DNA of 64,000 nt from [Clostridium] symbiosum (GCA_036419695.1 CP143946.1:3590001-3654000); one strand, 5' to 3'; shown: positions 42,113 through 51,561, numbered from the stretch's first letter. The notes: generated by a model from the sequence alone, not told the origin. Numbers and translations: made by a program.

Positions 42113-43789
42113 TTACATCTCATCTTTCACATACCCCGCCAGATTATAGGCATGGTCTGATATTCTCTCCAGATTGCTGATAATATCCAAGAAAACGACT
42201 CCGGAGGACGGATCGCACTGGCCGCTTGAAAGGCGTTCAATATGTTTGTCCCGCAATTCTTCTTCCAGCATATCCACGTCGTCCTCATACTGGCTCACCT
42301 TCCTCACATCGTCCATATCGCCCGTTTGTCTGGCCGCAATGGCGTGGGTGAATGATTTTACCACCTTCTCGCTGATCGCGCTCAAATCTGAGCTTCCCGT
42401 CTCTGAGAAGGCCACCTTATGTTCTTCCATATAATCAGCCTGCTCCGCCAGGTTCTCGCAGTGGTCGCCCACCCTCTCAATATCGCTGATACTGTAGAAC
42501 AGGTTGTTGACCAGGAGCTTCTGGTGTTCGGTCAGGGACAGGTTATTGACTTTGATAAGATATCCTGTCAGAAGCTCTTCCATCCTGTCGATGTCCTTCT
42601 CATTCCTGTAAACCTCTTTTGTCTTCTCTTTATCCCTGTTCAAAATGGCGCTTGTGGCAAGACGGATATTATTGAGGGCTATCTGCCCCATATGTACGGT
42701 CTCCATCTGAGCCACCTCAATGGCAAAGACAGGCGATTCGAAAATACGCTGATCCAGATGGCGGAAGGCCGTCTCGATTTCACGGCTGTCCTCTCTGCTC
42801 TCCTCTTCCGGTTCCCCATCCTTTACAAGCAGCCCTGAAATTTTCACGAGCTGGTTGGCAAACGGATATAAAAGAAGGGTGTTCGTCACATTGAAAATTG
42901 TATGGAACATCGAAATCTGGACGGAGCTAATCCCCGAACCGGCCATCGCTGGCCGGAGCAGGGACAGCGCAAACATTCCGATACCGAAAATAACGGCTCC
43001 CAGCGTATTAAACGTCAGATGGATGGCCGCCGCCCTCTTGGCCGTCCTGTTGGCTCCGGCGCTGGAAAGCATGGCCGTAAGACACGTTCCGATATTCTGT
43101 CCGAGGGTGATATAGATGGCCGCCCCCGTCGTCACGACGCCGTTCATCGCCAGAGTCTGAAGAATTCCGACGGAAGCCGTGGAGCTTTGCAGAAGCGCGG
43201 TCACCAGGGCTCCTGTTACGATGCCGAGAATCGGGTTGCGCCCCATAACGGCAAACGCCTTTGCAAAGATAGGGGCATCCGTATAGGGATTGATCGCTCC
43301 GCTCATAAATTCCAGGCCCACAAAGAGAAGGCCGACGCCGATTACGATCTCACCGATCAGGTTATTTCTCTGCTTTTTGGAAAATACGATCAGGAACGTA
43401 CCGATACCGATGCACAGCGGTGCGAAAAAGGCCGGCTGAAGTACGGTAAATGCGTCCCCCAACTGATTTAAAGATACCATCCAGGCTGTAATTGTCGTAC
43501 CGATATTGGCACCCATAATAACGCCCACCGCCTGTGTCAGATTCAGAATCCCAGCGTTGACGAAACCGACTACCATAACCGTCGTCGCCGCACTGCTGTG
43601 AAGAATTGCCGTAATTAATGCTCCCAGGACTACTCCCAGAAGCCTGTTATTTGTTACCATGCCGAGAAAGTGGTTCATCTTGCTTCCGGCCGTCTTCTGC
43701 ATGCCGTCACCCATGATGCGCATACCATATAGGAACATGCCCAGGCCTCCGGCAAATGTAAACAGATTGCTTACGTCATTTATCGACAT
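42113..43789 (-). CDS. Na/Pi cotransporter family protein with C-terminal PhoU-like domain
   Basis: A 558-residue protein: two Na_Pi_cotrans repeats in about residues 1-310 with the duplicated glutamine-serine-serine-type motifs (ALITAILHSSAATTVMV and ALVTALLQSSTASVGIL) and a soluble PhoU-like helical domain from about 345 to the end. NptA-type proteins take up phosphate with sodium; PhoU-fused versions are common in Firmicutes and may be regulatory rather than bulk importers. AGGAGG precedes the ATG. It is a single gene with terminators on its downstream side. Confidence 0.93.
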   Translation of the reverse strand: MSINDVSNLFTFAGGLGMFLYGMRIMGDGMQKTAGSKMNHFLGMVTNNRLLGVVLGALITAILHSSAATTVMVVGFVNAGILNLTQAVGVIMGANIGTTITAWMVSLNQLGDAFTVLQPAFFAPLCIGIGTFLIVFSKKQRNNLIGEIVIGVGLLFVGLEFMSGAINPYTDAPIFAKAFAVMGRNPILGIVTGALVTALLQSSTASVGILQTLAMNGVVTTGAAIYITLGQNIGTCLTAMLSSAGANRTAKRAAAIHLTFNTLGAVIFGIGMFALSLLRPAMAGSGISSVQISMFHTIFNVTNTLLLYPFANQLVKISGLLVKDGEPEEESREDSREIETAFRHLDQRIFESPVFAIEVAQMETVHMGQIALNNIRLATSAILNRDKEKTKEVYRNEKDIDRMEELLTGYLIKVNNLSLTEHQKLLVNNLFYSISDIERVGDHCENLAEQADYMEEHKVAFSETGSSDLSAISEKVVKSFTHAIAARQTGDMDDVRKVSQYEDDVDMLEEELRDKHIERLSSGQCDPSSGVVFLDIISNLERISDHAYNLAGYVKDEM

Positions 43790-44037
43790 AAAAATTCTCC
43801 TCCTGTGTCCGCTTTTTTGGCAGGGGCACTGCCGGGTAAAAGCCGATCTTTTCTATCATATCACAGAGAAAATAACTATTTCAAGCTTTTTGTAAAATAT
43901 GTAAATTTTATGTAATTTACAGGTAAATCAGGTTGAATTTTATTGCATTTTGTCTCTTTTAGTTTTTGGCGGTCCATGCTCATTTTACAGTTATATGAAT
44001 ACACTTTTAATATAAACACTAAAAAACGAGGTATGGT

Positions 44038-44916
44038 ATGTTACATGAAATGAATTTATCACCGGACTCAGATATCTTTGAAATGAACGACTCTGATGTT
44101 TCCGGTATTGCCACCCCGGCTGATAACGGAAACTTTGACTCCGGACTTTCCGCTATGCAGGATAACCGCATGATTGATCCGGACTTTTCTGTTATGCCGG
44201 AGGACGACGTAATCGATCCCGATTTCTCCGTTATGCCTGATTACGACGTGATTGATCCCGATTTCTCCGTTAACCCGAACTGGTTCCCAATCGGGCCCGG
44301 CCCCGTCATTCCCTGCCCAAACTGCTTCCCCTTCCCGACACAGAACGTCAATGCCAGATTTATAAACGCTTCCCCGGAATTCTCCGGCCTTACGGTGGAA
44401 GTTGACAACCGGGTTATCCTGACCGGCATGGACTTTGCGGAAGTCAGCCGCTACAGAAGGTACTCGAGAGGATTCCACAGGGTAACGATTATGGCGGCCA
44501 ATGGCTTTGTCTTCCTGCAGCGAAATGTTTTCATCGGCAATAATTCAACCATCGCAATTGTCAGCTCCAATAACAGAATGAACCTGACCACCATTACGGA
44601 CGGCGGATGCAGCGCCAACTTTAACAACTCCTGTTTCCGTGTCTGTAACCTGGCTTACGCAAGCGGAGCCGTCAACGTAATTCTGTCAAACGGATTAATG
44701 AGCTTTACCAACACCCGCCCAGGCACAGCCGGAAGCTTCAGCAGACTCCGTCCGGGAAGCTATCCTGTCTCCGTGGCAAGATCCGCACGTCCGGCAGTTA
44801 ACCTGCTCTCTACCTTCATCAACCTCAATCCAAACAGGGTATACACCTTATATGTCCTGAACTGGAACCCGTCTCCGGACACAATCCAAATCCTCCTTGT
44901 GGAAGATATGCGCTGA
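44038..44916 (+). CDS. DUF4397-domain protein with Asp-rich tandem repeats
   Basis: A 292-residue protein. The first part holds three imperfect 13-residue repeats, each around DxDVIDPDFSVMP (about residues 42-80), then a Pro/Cys turn (GPVIPCPNCFPFP) and a DUF4397-type beta domain in two halves (about 100-290). Key segments are ARFINASPEFSGLTVEVDN and RVCNLAYASGAVNVILSNG, the family's V-R-x-x-N/H-A-S/P-x-x-x-V-D-V pattern. There is no signal peptide. DUF4397 proteins are often surface or spore-coat associated, but the role is not established. The acidic repeats could bind calcium. The gene has its own terminator. Confidence 0.88.
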   Translation: MLHEMNLSPDSDIFEMNDSDVSGIATPADNGNFDSGLSAMQDNRMIDPDFSVMPEDDVIDPDFSVMPDYDVIDPDFSVNPNWFPIGPGPVIPCPNCFPFPTQNVNARFINASPEFSGLTVEVDNRVILTGMDFAEVSRYRRYSRGFHRVTIMAANGFVFLQRNVFIGNNSTIAIVSSNNRMNLTTITDGGCSANFNNSCFRVCNLAYASGAVNVILSNGLMSFTNTRPGTAGSFSRLRPGSYPVSVARSARPAVNLLSTFINLNPNRVYTLYVLNWNPSPDTIQILLVEDMR

Positions 44917-44966
44917 AAACGGCAAACCGTATCATTCCTTTAAGACAAAACAGAAACTAACTAAAA

Positions 44967-45009
44967 TATAGTCTGCGGGGATCCCCTCAGGGAGCCGCCG
45001 CAGACTATA
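44967..45009. terminator. bidirectional terminator between the DUF4397 and MATE genes
   Basis: A 12-bp perfect stem (TATAGTCTGCGG with its complement) around a GC-rich inner loop, between converging genes. Confidence 0.8.
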
Positions 45010-45042
45010 GCCTGTAATGCTTCTGTCTTATTTATTTTATTT

Positions 45043-46404
45043 TTAAAATGTACCTTCCTCGCGCCTTTTGAGTATCTTGCGTATCACAAGCAGATAGACG
45101 GCAACGCTCATCACCGTCCCTCCGAAATCGGAGATCATCTCCGTATAGAAGATGGAGGTTACGCCGAAAAGGATGGGAAGTATGAACACTCCGCCCAGAT
45201 ACAGCACCTTCCGGAACATGGACAGGAAGATGGCCACGGAGGCGACTCCCATTCCGGTAAAGCCGTCGACCACCGTATACTGAAGAGCCAGAGGAATGAT
45301 TCCCAGCGTATAGATTCGGATGGCCCACACGGTCAGGGAAATGTATTCTTCGTTCTGTGTAAAAATCCTGGCAAAATAGTAGGGCATAGTCTGTGAAACC
45401 ACAAACATAACCGTTGTAAAAGCGAGTGCCAGGCTTACAATATATTTTTGTGCGCTTAACACCCTGTCGGAACGCCTCGCTCCGAAATTATATCCGAGAA
45501 TCGGCTCTGTGCCGCCTGTGATGCCTCCAAGGGGCATCGTCACCATCAGCATAAAACTCTGGACAATCGTAGCACAGGTTAAGAGTTTGTCTCCCTCCGC
45601 CCCGCCGTAATGCTGCAGGGCCGCGTTAAGGGCAATAATCAGCACATTGTCGAAAGCAATGATCAGAAACGGCGTCATTCCCAGCACGGTAATCTTCCTG
45701 ACAATTCTCCATTCGTAGCCGCCGAAACCAATCCGGATCGGCACCTTCTTCCCAAACAGGAACAAAAGTACAAAAATGCAGGAAGCCATCTGCGACAGAA
45801 CCGTTGCCAGGGCGGCTCCCGCAACCCCCATGTGAAGTCCGAAAATAAAAATGGGATCCAGGATAATATTGATAACGGCTCCCAGGGTCACTGATTTCAT
45901 TCCCACCTTGGCAAATCCCTGACAGATGATAAACTGGTTCATTCCCACCGCCATCAGGGCAAAGATGGTTCCCATCAGGTAAATCGTTATGTATTCGTTG
46001 GCATAGGGAAAAATCGTTTCACTGGCGCCAAACCACATGAGCAGCCTGTTTTTCAGAAGCAGCGCCGCCGCCGTTGTGATGACCGAGATAACGGCCAGCA
46101 TCAGAAAACTGTTGGCCAGTATCTTTTTCGCCTCTTTCTCATTACCCTCACCCATTCTGATACTCATAAGCGGCGAACCGCCGATCCCTACCAGGGAGGC
46201 AAACGCCGATATCATCGTCACGATCGGTCCGCAGATACCCACTCCGGCGAGCGCAATTTCTCCTATCCCCGCAATATTTCCTATGTACATTCTGTCCACC
46301 ACGCTGTAAAGTACATTTACAAACTGTGCCAGCATGGACGGAAGCGCAATTCTGATTACAAGTTTCTTTATGTCGTCTTTTCCAAGGTCATTTTCTATCT
46401 TCAT
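45043..46404 (-). CDS. MATE-family multidrug/sodium antiporter
   Basis: A 453-residue protein with 12 predicted helices in two bundles. The opening IALPSMLAQFVNVLYSVVDRMYIGNI is the MATE/NorM-DinF signature (P-x-x-x-x-x-x-x-x-x-x-V-D-x-x-x-I-G), and the second bundle has PLGGITGGTEPILGYNFGARR. It exports cationic compounds in exchange for sodium or protons. The gene is alone, with a weak ribosome site (GGGAG twelve bases upstream). Confidence 0.93.
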   Translation of the reverse strand: MKIENDLGKDDIKKLVIRIALPSMLAQFVNVLYSVVDRMYIGNIAGIGEIALAGVGICGPIVTMISAFASLVGIGGSPLMSIRMGEGNEKEAKKILANSFLMLAVISVITTAAALLLKNRLLMWFGASETIFPYANEYITIYLMGTIFALMAVGMNQFIICQGFAKVGMKSVTLGAVINIILDPIFIFGLHMGVAGAALATVLSQMASCIFVLLFLFGKKVPIRIGFGGYEWRIVRKITVLGMTPFLIIAFDNVLIIALNAALQHYGGAEGDKLLTCATIVQSFMLMVTMPLGGITGGTEPILGYNFGARRSDRVLSAQKYIVSLALAFTTVMFVVSQTMPYYFARIFTQNEEYISLTVWAIRIYTLGIIPLALQYTVVDGFTGMGVASVAIFLSMFRKVLYLGGVFILPILFGVTSIFYTEMISDFGGTVMSVAVYLLVIRKILKRREEGTF

Positions 46405-46425
46405 ATTTCTCTTAATTCTCCCTTA

Positions 46426-46462
46426 TTGATTGGCAATAAAAAATCCGCAAAGTGTGCTTTCC
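46426..46462 (+). repeat. dispersed palindromic repeat, decayed copy 3
   Basis: TTGATTGGCAATAAAA followed by CCGCAAAGTGTGCTTTCC. It matches the other copies over about 37 bases with several substitutions and has lost the right arm. Confidence 0.65.
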
Positions 46463-46551
46463 AAATTCCGCACTCTATGGGCGCCACTCGTTTATACCGT
46501 GTTTTAACGGGAAAGTCAAGAGGTTTTTATACGGGCACTTTCCTATGATAT

Positions 46552-46592
46552 AAAAAAGACCGGTACTGAAATTTTCAGTCCGGTTCTTTTTT
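46552..46592. terminator. terminator (probably of the DHHW/MBOAT transcript) with decayed CATAGGA hairpin
   Basis: A long stem (AAAAAAGACCGG and a following ACTGAAA with their complements, one mismatch) ending in T-runs on both sides. On the minus strand it is followed by TTTTTTATATCATAGGAAAG, the same fused motif as after gap and tpiA. The rest of the 46405-46872 spacer shows no convincing gene. Confidence 0.7.
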
Positions 46593-46872
46593 ACTCAGCT
46601 GCAGGCTCTGGTTGTCGTCAACCTGCTGCTGAAATGATTTTCTGTGGGGTACTGCCTTCGCGGAATCGTAACGGAGTGTAATGCATCAAGGAATTTCGAG
46701 TAACTTGATATTTGGTTTGTTCTTCATCCGTTTTGGTCTCCCGAACAGAAATGATTTTCATCCGTTCAATAAGTTAATGCACCACATGCGCATTTTATTG
46801 CACGTATACCAAAAAAAATTATTTTTTTTTGATATAGTCTATTTTAGTATGAAAATGGCGATCCGTCAAGTT

Positions 46873-48075
46873 TTAGCGCACTATCTTGAAGAGATTCCCG
46901 TCTTTTGCAAATCCTGGTATCTGATAAAGCACAAGAATGTCGGTAATTTCCTGACTCTTCGCAAAATCCGACGGTTTCATATTAAAATATCTGAGATCTA
47001 TCATATGAACTTCCTCAAAATGATTGATGACAAAGGGAGCAAATGAGTGGGCATAGGAATCCTTTATCATCAAAAGTTTCTTTCCCTTTGCCTCCTCCCC
47101 TGCTTTTTCATTTACAATTTTTGTCCATCCGTGGTTTCCGTCCAGAAAAACAGAATACTGATCTTTTTTCTCCAGCGCCTTTTCGTTATAAAGCGAATCA
47201 TGCGCCTCCGGCAGCCCGTCATAGAATACTTTATATTTTACAGGGGCTGCCGGGAGGAACAATGTGATTTCGTCCGGAACCAGATCAATGCCTAACTTTG
47301 ACTGGATGGTTCCCAGGAAGTCAGAGGACACCACCGTTTCCACAAAATCTTCCGGCTCCCACGGTTTAAACCCGGCCGACTGCCCGTACAGCCGGTAGGC
47401 ATAATAGGCGCCGAGTGTCGTCCAGTGATGATCCGTCCTGTAATAAACCGGTTCGTCCGCTACTTTCTTAAGTGTCCCTTCAACATCCAGGAGAATGGTA
47501 TCCTCCCCCATCGTTTTCCTAAGCTTTTCCCGGGCCAGCTTTGTCACCGCGGCCTGATCGGCAGGAGCCGCAAAGGGCGGAAGTTTCCCGGTCAGAACCT
47601 GGGATGCGGATGGAACCAGCATGATCTTCACATGTTCCTTCCCGGCCATGGCTGTAAAACCAGCCGCCGCGGCTGCCAGATAATCCAGATTCTTTGACAG
47701 CTGTTCCGTCATTAAATCCTCGGTATCCATTTTTTCTATATAATAATGATCTTTTCCAAAATAAACTCCATTCACGTCTTCCCTTAGAATCAGCCGGTCC
47801 GCGTTGGTTTTAGCTGCCACAAACGTTCCCCTGAACGGGAACTGGTCGGACAGCCATGTCTCATAATCTTTTCCAAAACTTCCGTCCATAAAGGATTCGG
47901 GCGTAAATGACGGTTTTCCCGCCAGATACCGGTTTTCCTCCTCCGAAAAGGTCTTTGCGGGCAGCACCGCGCTCAGAACCGACAAACATGTGAGCGGGAT
48001 TAAAAATGCCGCTGTTGTAATTACTTTTCTTTTCAAAATGCCCCACCGCCTCCCGTCTGTGTCCTCTTTACCCAT
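46873..48075 (-). CDS. DHHW-family protein (AlgJ/AlgX-like SGNH acetyl-transfer partner)
   Basis: A 400-residue protein with one N-terminal signal/anchor helix (about 17-35) and an extracytoplasmic domain with the family motif T-D215-H-H-W. Related AlgX/AlgJ proteins carry a Ser-Asp-His triad and receive acyl groups from an MBOAT partner to acetylate a surface polysaccharide; here a K-D-S-Y-A-H segment near residue 350 (MIKDSYAHSFAPF) supplies the likely serine. It is directly downstream of an MBOAT gene, completing the pair. The ribosome site is weak, so coupling to the MBOAT gene is likely. Confidence 0.9.
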   Translation of the reverse strand: MGKEDTDGRRWGILKRKVITTAAFLIPLTCLSVLSAVLPAKTFSEEENRYLAGKPSFTPESFMDGSFGKDYETWLSDQFPFRGTFVAAKTNADRLILREDVNGVYFGKDHYYIEKMDTEDLMTEQLSKNLDYLAAAAAGFTAMAGKEHVKIMLVPSASQVLTGKLPPFAAPADQAAVTKLAREKLRKTMGEDTILLDVEGTLKKVADEPVYYRTDHHWTTLGAYYAYRLYGQSAGFKPWEPEDFVETVVSSDFLGTIQSKLGIDLVPDEITLFLPAAPVKYKVFYDGLPEAHDSLYNEKALEKKDQYSVFLDGNHGWTKIVNEKAGEEAKGKKLLMIKDSYAHSFAPFVINHFEEVHMIDLRYFNMKPSDFAKSQEITDILVLYQIPGFAKDGNLFKIVR

Positions 48076-48114
48076 GTTACCGATCTTCTTTTTACTGTTT
48101 GATTTCCACTGCTT

Positions 48115-49521
48115 CTAAAATCTGAAATACAAAAACGGGTTATATCCCGCGTTCACCAGATAAGCCGTCGACAGCAGAAGCACGGCGCAGACAAAGAGCG
48201 GCTCCAGGATAAAAAGCGTTTTTTCCTGCACATGTTCCCTGCAGAAGGACGCGGGCAGGGAGGTGGCTCCGATTGCCGCAGCAGCCATCAGAAGAATGTT
48301 TGTAAAAAAGAGATAAAAGGTCCTCGTATTGACCGCGCTGATTCCGGCCGCTCCAAAAAGCTGTCTGAAGTATAAAATCCCCTGCCCCATATCATCGAAG
48401 GCAAAAAGCACCCAGCCCATATAGACTGCAAACATCGCATAAAACCACCTGATGAAGGACGGGCATTTTACCAGCAGGCTGTGCAGGAAAAATTTCTCCG
48501 CCAGCAAAAGAACGGCAAAATAAAGCCCCCACAGCAGAAAGTTCCAGCCGGCCCCATGCCAGATTCCCGTGAGCAGCCAGACAATCATAATATTCCGGAA
48601 CTGAAGAGCCCGGCCGCACCGGCTTCCGTCGAGCGGAAAGTAGACATACTCCTTAAACCAGGTCCCCAGCGAGATATGCCAGCGGCGCCAGAACTCCGTA
48701 ATGCTCTTCGATTCATACGGATAGTGGAAATTCTCGGGAAAATGGAATCCGAACATCCGGCCCAGTCCCATAGCCATATCGGAGTAACCGGAAAAATCAA
48801 AGTAAATCTGCATTCCAAATGCAAAAACGCCAATCCACACCATCAGAATACTTCTCTCATCGGGAGCAATATGAATAATCTCATCCCAGATCTGCCCCAG
48901 CTGGTTTGCGAACAGCACTTTCTTCCCCAGCCCCGCGGTAAACAGGACAATCCCCTCCGAAAAGCAGGCAAGCGTCTCCTTCCTCTCCGTCAGTTCCTTA
49001 GCGATTGTGCTGTAGCGCACGATCGGGCCGGCAATTAACTGCGGAAACATCGCCACGTAGGCGCCGAACGCCACAATACTCGTCTGGACTCCGGCTTTCC
49101 CCCTGTACACGTCTATCGTGTAGGACATGGTCTGGAAGGTGTAAAAAGAGATTCCGATGGGCAGCGCCAGGTTAAGAGGCGGTACTCCTCCCCCCGTCGC
49201 GGCGTTCCATGCGCCAATCAGAAAATCCGTATATTTAAAGATACAGAGAAGCGAAAGATTAATCAGCACCGAGGATGCCACGGCAAGCTTTGCTCCTCCG
49301 ATATTCCCCTCGCCTTTTAACCGGTGTACAAGTTTCCCGTGAATAAAGTCAACAACCGTGGAAAAAAGGAGGAGCAGAATATAAACCGGCTCCCCCCATC
49401 CATAAAAAATCAGGCTTGCTACAAACAGTATCCCGTTCCTGTACCTGCGGGGCGCTGCATAGTAGGCAAGCAGCGCCACAGGAAGGAAGCGGAACAGAAA
49501 CAAAAGACTTGAAAATACCAT
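48115..49521 (-). CDS. MBOAT-family O-acyltransferase (AlgI/DltB-like)
   Basis: A 468-residue integral membrane protein. MBOAT hallmarks are present: GISFYTFQTMSYTIDVYRG, the FWRRWHISLGTWFKEYVYFPLDGSR segment noted here by its W-R-R-W-H-I-S-L core, and the catalytic H322 in GIWHGAGWNF. It passes an acyl, usually acetyl, group from the cytoplasm across the membrane to a partner such as the DHHW protein encoded next. The polymer modified is unknown. AAGGAG precedes the ATG. Transcription probably starts at the DUF4358 lipoprotein gene upstream. Confidence 0.94.
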   Translation of the reverse strand: MVFSSLLFLFRFLPVALLAYYAAPRRYRNGILFVASLIFYGWGEPVYILLLLFSTVVDFIHGKLVHRLKGEGNIGGAKLAVASSVLINLSLLCIFKYTDFLIGAWNAATGGGVPPLNLALPIGISFYTFQTMSYTIDVYRGKAGVQTSIVAFGAYVAMFPQLIAGPIVRYSTIAKELTERKETLACFSEGIVLFTAGLGKKVLFANQLGQIWDEIIHIAPDERSILMVWIGVFAFGMQIYFDFSGYSDMAMGLGRMFGFHFPENFHYPYESKSITEFWRRWHISLGTWFKEYVYFPLDGSRCGRALQFRNIMIVWLLTGIWHGAGWNFLLWGLYFAVLLLAEKFFLHSLLVKCPSFIRWFYAMFAVYMGWVLFAFDDMGQGILYFRQLFGAAGISAVNTRTFYLFFTNILLMAAAAIGATSLPASFCREHVQEKTLFILEPLFVCAVLLLSTAYLVNAGYNPFLYFRF

Positions 49522-49551
49522 TTCCAGCTCTCCTTACATTTGATTTAGGTA

Positions 49552-50205
49552 CTATGATTTAAAAAATCCGGCAATCGTGTCAACGGCGATCTGATTATTC
49601 TCCTTTGCCGACTCAAGCGCCGCTTCCTCACCCTGCTCTTCCGCTTCCATTTCAGGTGAACCAAGCATAATGAAGAATACATAGTCGCCGTGTGTAACTA
49701 CTTCAGACGCCTCGATCTTAGGCATATTCATCGGATACTGAAGCGCTCCGTCAAGCTGGCTCTTCCTGTAGTCCTCAAGCGCCTTTGCCACATCGGCCGC
49801 CTTTCCTTCTTTGGCTTTGACGCCGACAAACATCTCCACATGTGCGGAAATCATCGGGCCTTCCGCCACGTAGGAATCATACTGGTCCTTCGTAATACCG
49901 AAAGTGCCTTCCATCATCGTCTCGTCAAACATCATGCTGGGTACGTACTTCTCGCCATAGGCTTCCTTTACCGCCGCATAGACTTTGCTCAGAAGCTCAT
50001 CTGAAATCTCTGCGTTTGTCTCTGCCCCGGTTTCTTCGGATGCCGTCTCATCATTCCCTTCGCTCTCCGCCGGAACAGACTCCTGTGTTGTTTCCTGCGT
50101 TTCCTCTATCGTAGTTTCCGGTGCAGTTGTCTCCGTTTTCGGTGCACAGGCTGTAAGGCCTGCCGCCAGCGCCGCCGCTGCAAAAATCATCGTTCTTTTT
50201 TTCAT
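49552..50205 (-). CDS. DUF4358-type lipoprotein
   Basis: A 217-residue lipoprotein with lipobox (LTAC-AP), a long Thr/Glu-rich tether (about 20-70) and a globular domain with MFDETMMEGTFGITKDQYDSY and the late GDYVFFIMLG, the pattern of DUF4358 proteins. These are frequent in Lachnospiraceae beside MBOAT and DHHW genes, as here; a role in the surface acylation machinery is inferred from this association only. GGGAGA precedes the ATG. It is the first gene of the three-gene group. Confidence 0.85.
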   Translation of the reverse strand: MKKRTMIFAAAALAAGLTACAPKTETTAPETTIEETQETTQESVPAESEGNDETASEETGAETNAEISDELLSKVYAAVKEAYGEKYVPSMMFDETMMEGTFGITKDQYDSYVAEGPMISAHVEMFVGVKAKEGKAADVAKALEDYRKSQLDGALQYPMNMPKIEASEVVTHGDYVFFIMLGSPEMEAEEQGEEAALESAKENNQIAVDTIAGFFKS

Positions 50206-50337
50206 AATAAGTCTCCCTTGTCTAGTTTTTTGTGCTGCCGTCTGCTTTATGTAAGATAGATAACACGCCCTGAGGGGTATCCTGGCCGGACGACGGCATT
50301 TTTATGCATTCCGGGCCTGTTAATGGCCTCCGGGCTA

Positions 50338-50366
50338 TTGCCGAATCGGAATTTCTATATTATAAT
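50338..50366 (+). promoter_or_regulatory. promoter of the DAHP synthase gene
   Basis: TTGCCG, 17-base spacer, TATAAT. The transcript leader would be about 60 bases, with no T-box or other riboswitch that I can recognise. Confidence 0.75.
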
Positions 50367-50435
50367 GGACGCACATATAAATATCAATTGAATTTTAGTT
50401 ACGAATAGTTTACGATTTACAGGAGGACGATACCC

Positions 50436-51464
50436 ATGGGATTTGAATATGTCAGCAAACTGCCGACACCGGATGAAATTAAGGAACAGTTTCCGCTGGC
50501 GCCCGAACTGGCCGCAGTCAAGGCTGTAAAGGACGCGGAGATCCGTGACGTTTTTACAGGGAAGAGCGATAAATTTCTAGTTATTATCGGTCCCTGCTCG
50601 GCCGACAGGGAGGATTCCGTATGTGATTACGTAAACCGCCTTGCCAAGGTACAGGATAAAGTAAAAGACAAACTGATATTGGTTCCCCGGATTTACACCA
50701 ATAAGCCGAGAACCACCGGCGACGGTTACAAGGGTCTGCTTCACCAGCCGAACCCGGAGAAGAAGCCCGATCTTTTTGAGGGCCTGCTGGCCATCAGGAA
50801 GCTTCATATGCGCGTTATCAGGGAAACGGAATTCTCAACGGCGGATGAGATGCTCTACCCGGAAAACCTTACTTATTTAAATGATGTAATGTCCTACATA
50901 GCCGTCGGCGCCCGTTCTGTTGAAAACCAGCAGCACCGCCTCGTATCCAGCGGCATCGACGTGCCTGTCGGCATGAAGAACCCAACCAGCGGCGGACTGT
51001 CCGTCATGCTCAACGCGGTTCACGCCGCCCAGCACGGCCATGAATTTATCTATCGGAGCTGGGAGGTCATGACACAGGGCAATCCTCTGACCCATACTAT
51101 CCTCAGAGGCTCTGTCAACAAACACGGCCAGTGCCAGCCGAACTATCATTATGAGGACTTAAAACTGCTTCTTGAGCTATACATGGAACGCGATTTACAA
51201 TATCCGGCCTGCATTGTGGACGCCAACCATTCCAACTCCAATAAGCTCTATCAGGAGCAGATCCGCATTGTAAAAGAGGTGCTCCACAGCCGCCGCCATT
51301 CGGATGATATCCGCAATTTCGTCAAAGGCGTTATGATTGAGAGCTACATCGAACCTGGCTGCCAGAAGGTCGGCGAGCACTGTTACGGCAAATCCATCAC
51401 CGATCCATGTCTGGGCTGGGATGATTCCGAGCGTCTTCTTTATGAGATGGCCGACAGCCTGTAA
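50436..51464 (+). CDS. aroF: 3-deoxy-7-phosphoheptulonate synthase (DAHP synthase, class I alpha)
   Basis: A 342-residue enzyme of the AroF/AroG/AroH type. Visible: the phosphoenolpyruvate site VIIGPCSADRED, RIYTNKPRTTGDGYKGL, GMKNPTSGG with the catalytic Lys and the metal ligands in IVDANHSNSNK and GVMIESYIEPGCQ. It condenses phosphoenolpyruvate and erythrose 4-phosphate, the first shikimate-pathway step. The class I alpha type lacks the chorismate-mutase fusion of many Bacillus forms. AGGAGG precedes the ATG. No other aromatic-pathway gene lies nearby. Confidence 0.96.
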   Translation: MGFEYVSKLPTPDEIKEQFPLAPELAAVKAVKDAEIRDVFTGKSDKFLVIIGPCSADREDSVCDYVNRLAKVQDKVKDKLILVPRIYTNKPRTTGDGYKGLLHQPNPEKKPDLFEGLLAIRKLHMRVIRETEFSTADEMLYPENLTYLNDVMSYIAVGARSVENQQHRLVSSGIDVPVGMKNPTSGGLSVMLNAVHAAQHGHEFIYRSWEVMTQGNPLTHTILRGSVNKHGQCQPNYHYEDLKLLLELYMERDLQYPACIVDANHSNSNKLYQEQIRIVKEVLHSRRHSDDIRNFVKGVMIESYIEPGCQKVGEHCYGKSITDPCLGWDDSERLLYEMADSL

Positions 51465-51534
51465 GAAGATGGCTTATAGCCCGTAAGATGAAGAATCCGT
51501 CGATATTTGAAACGAAAACGAAGAATTTGCAAAA

Positions 51535-51561
51535 GCCCTGCCGGTACAATACCGTCAGGGC
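51535..51561 (+). terminator. terminator of the DAHP synthase gene
   Basis: An imperfect 11-base stem (GCCCTGCCGGT against ACCGTCAGGGC) with a five-base loop, followed by TTCCTGTTTTTTT. Confidence 0.85.

Noticed and set aside
46681..47046. Plus-strand 121-codon frame in the spacer beside the DHHW gene
   Set aside because: No ribosome site, low-complexity start and half of it is antisense to the DHHW gene.
50206..50435. T-box or riboswitch in front of the DAHP synthase gene
   Set aside because: The promoter boxes leave a leader of only about 60 bases, and no T-box or known riboswitch motif was recognised.
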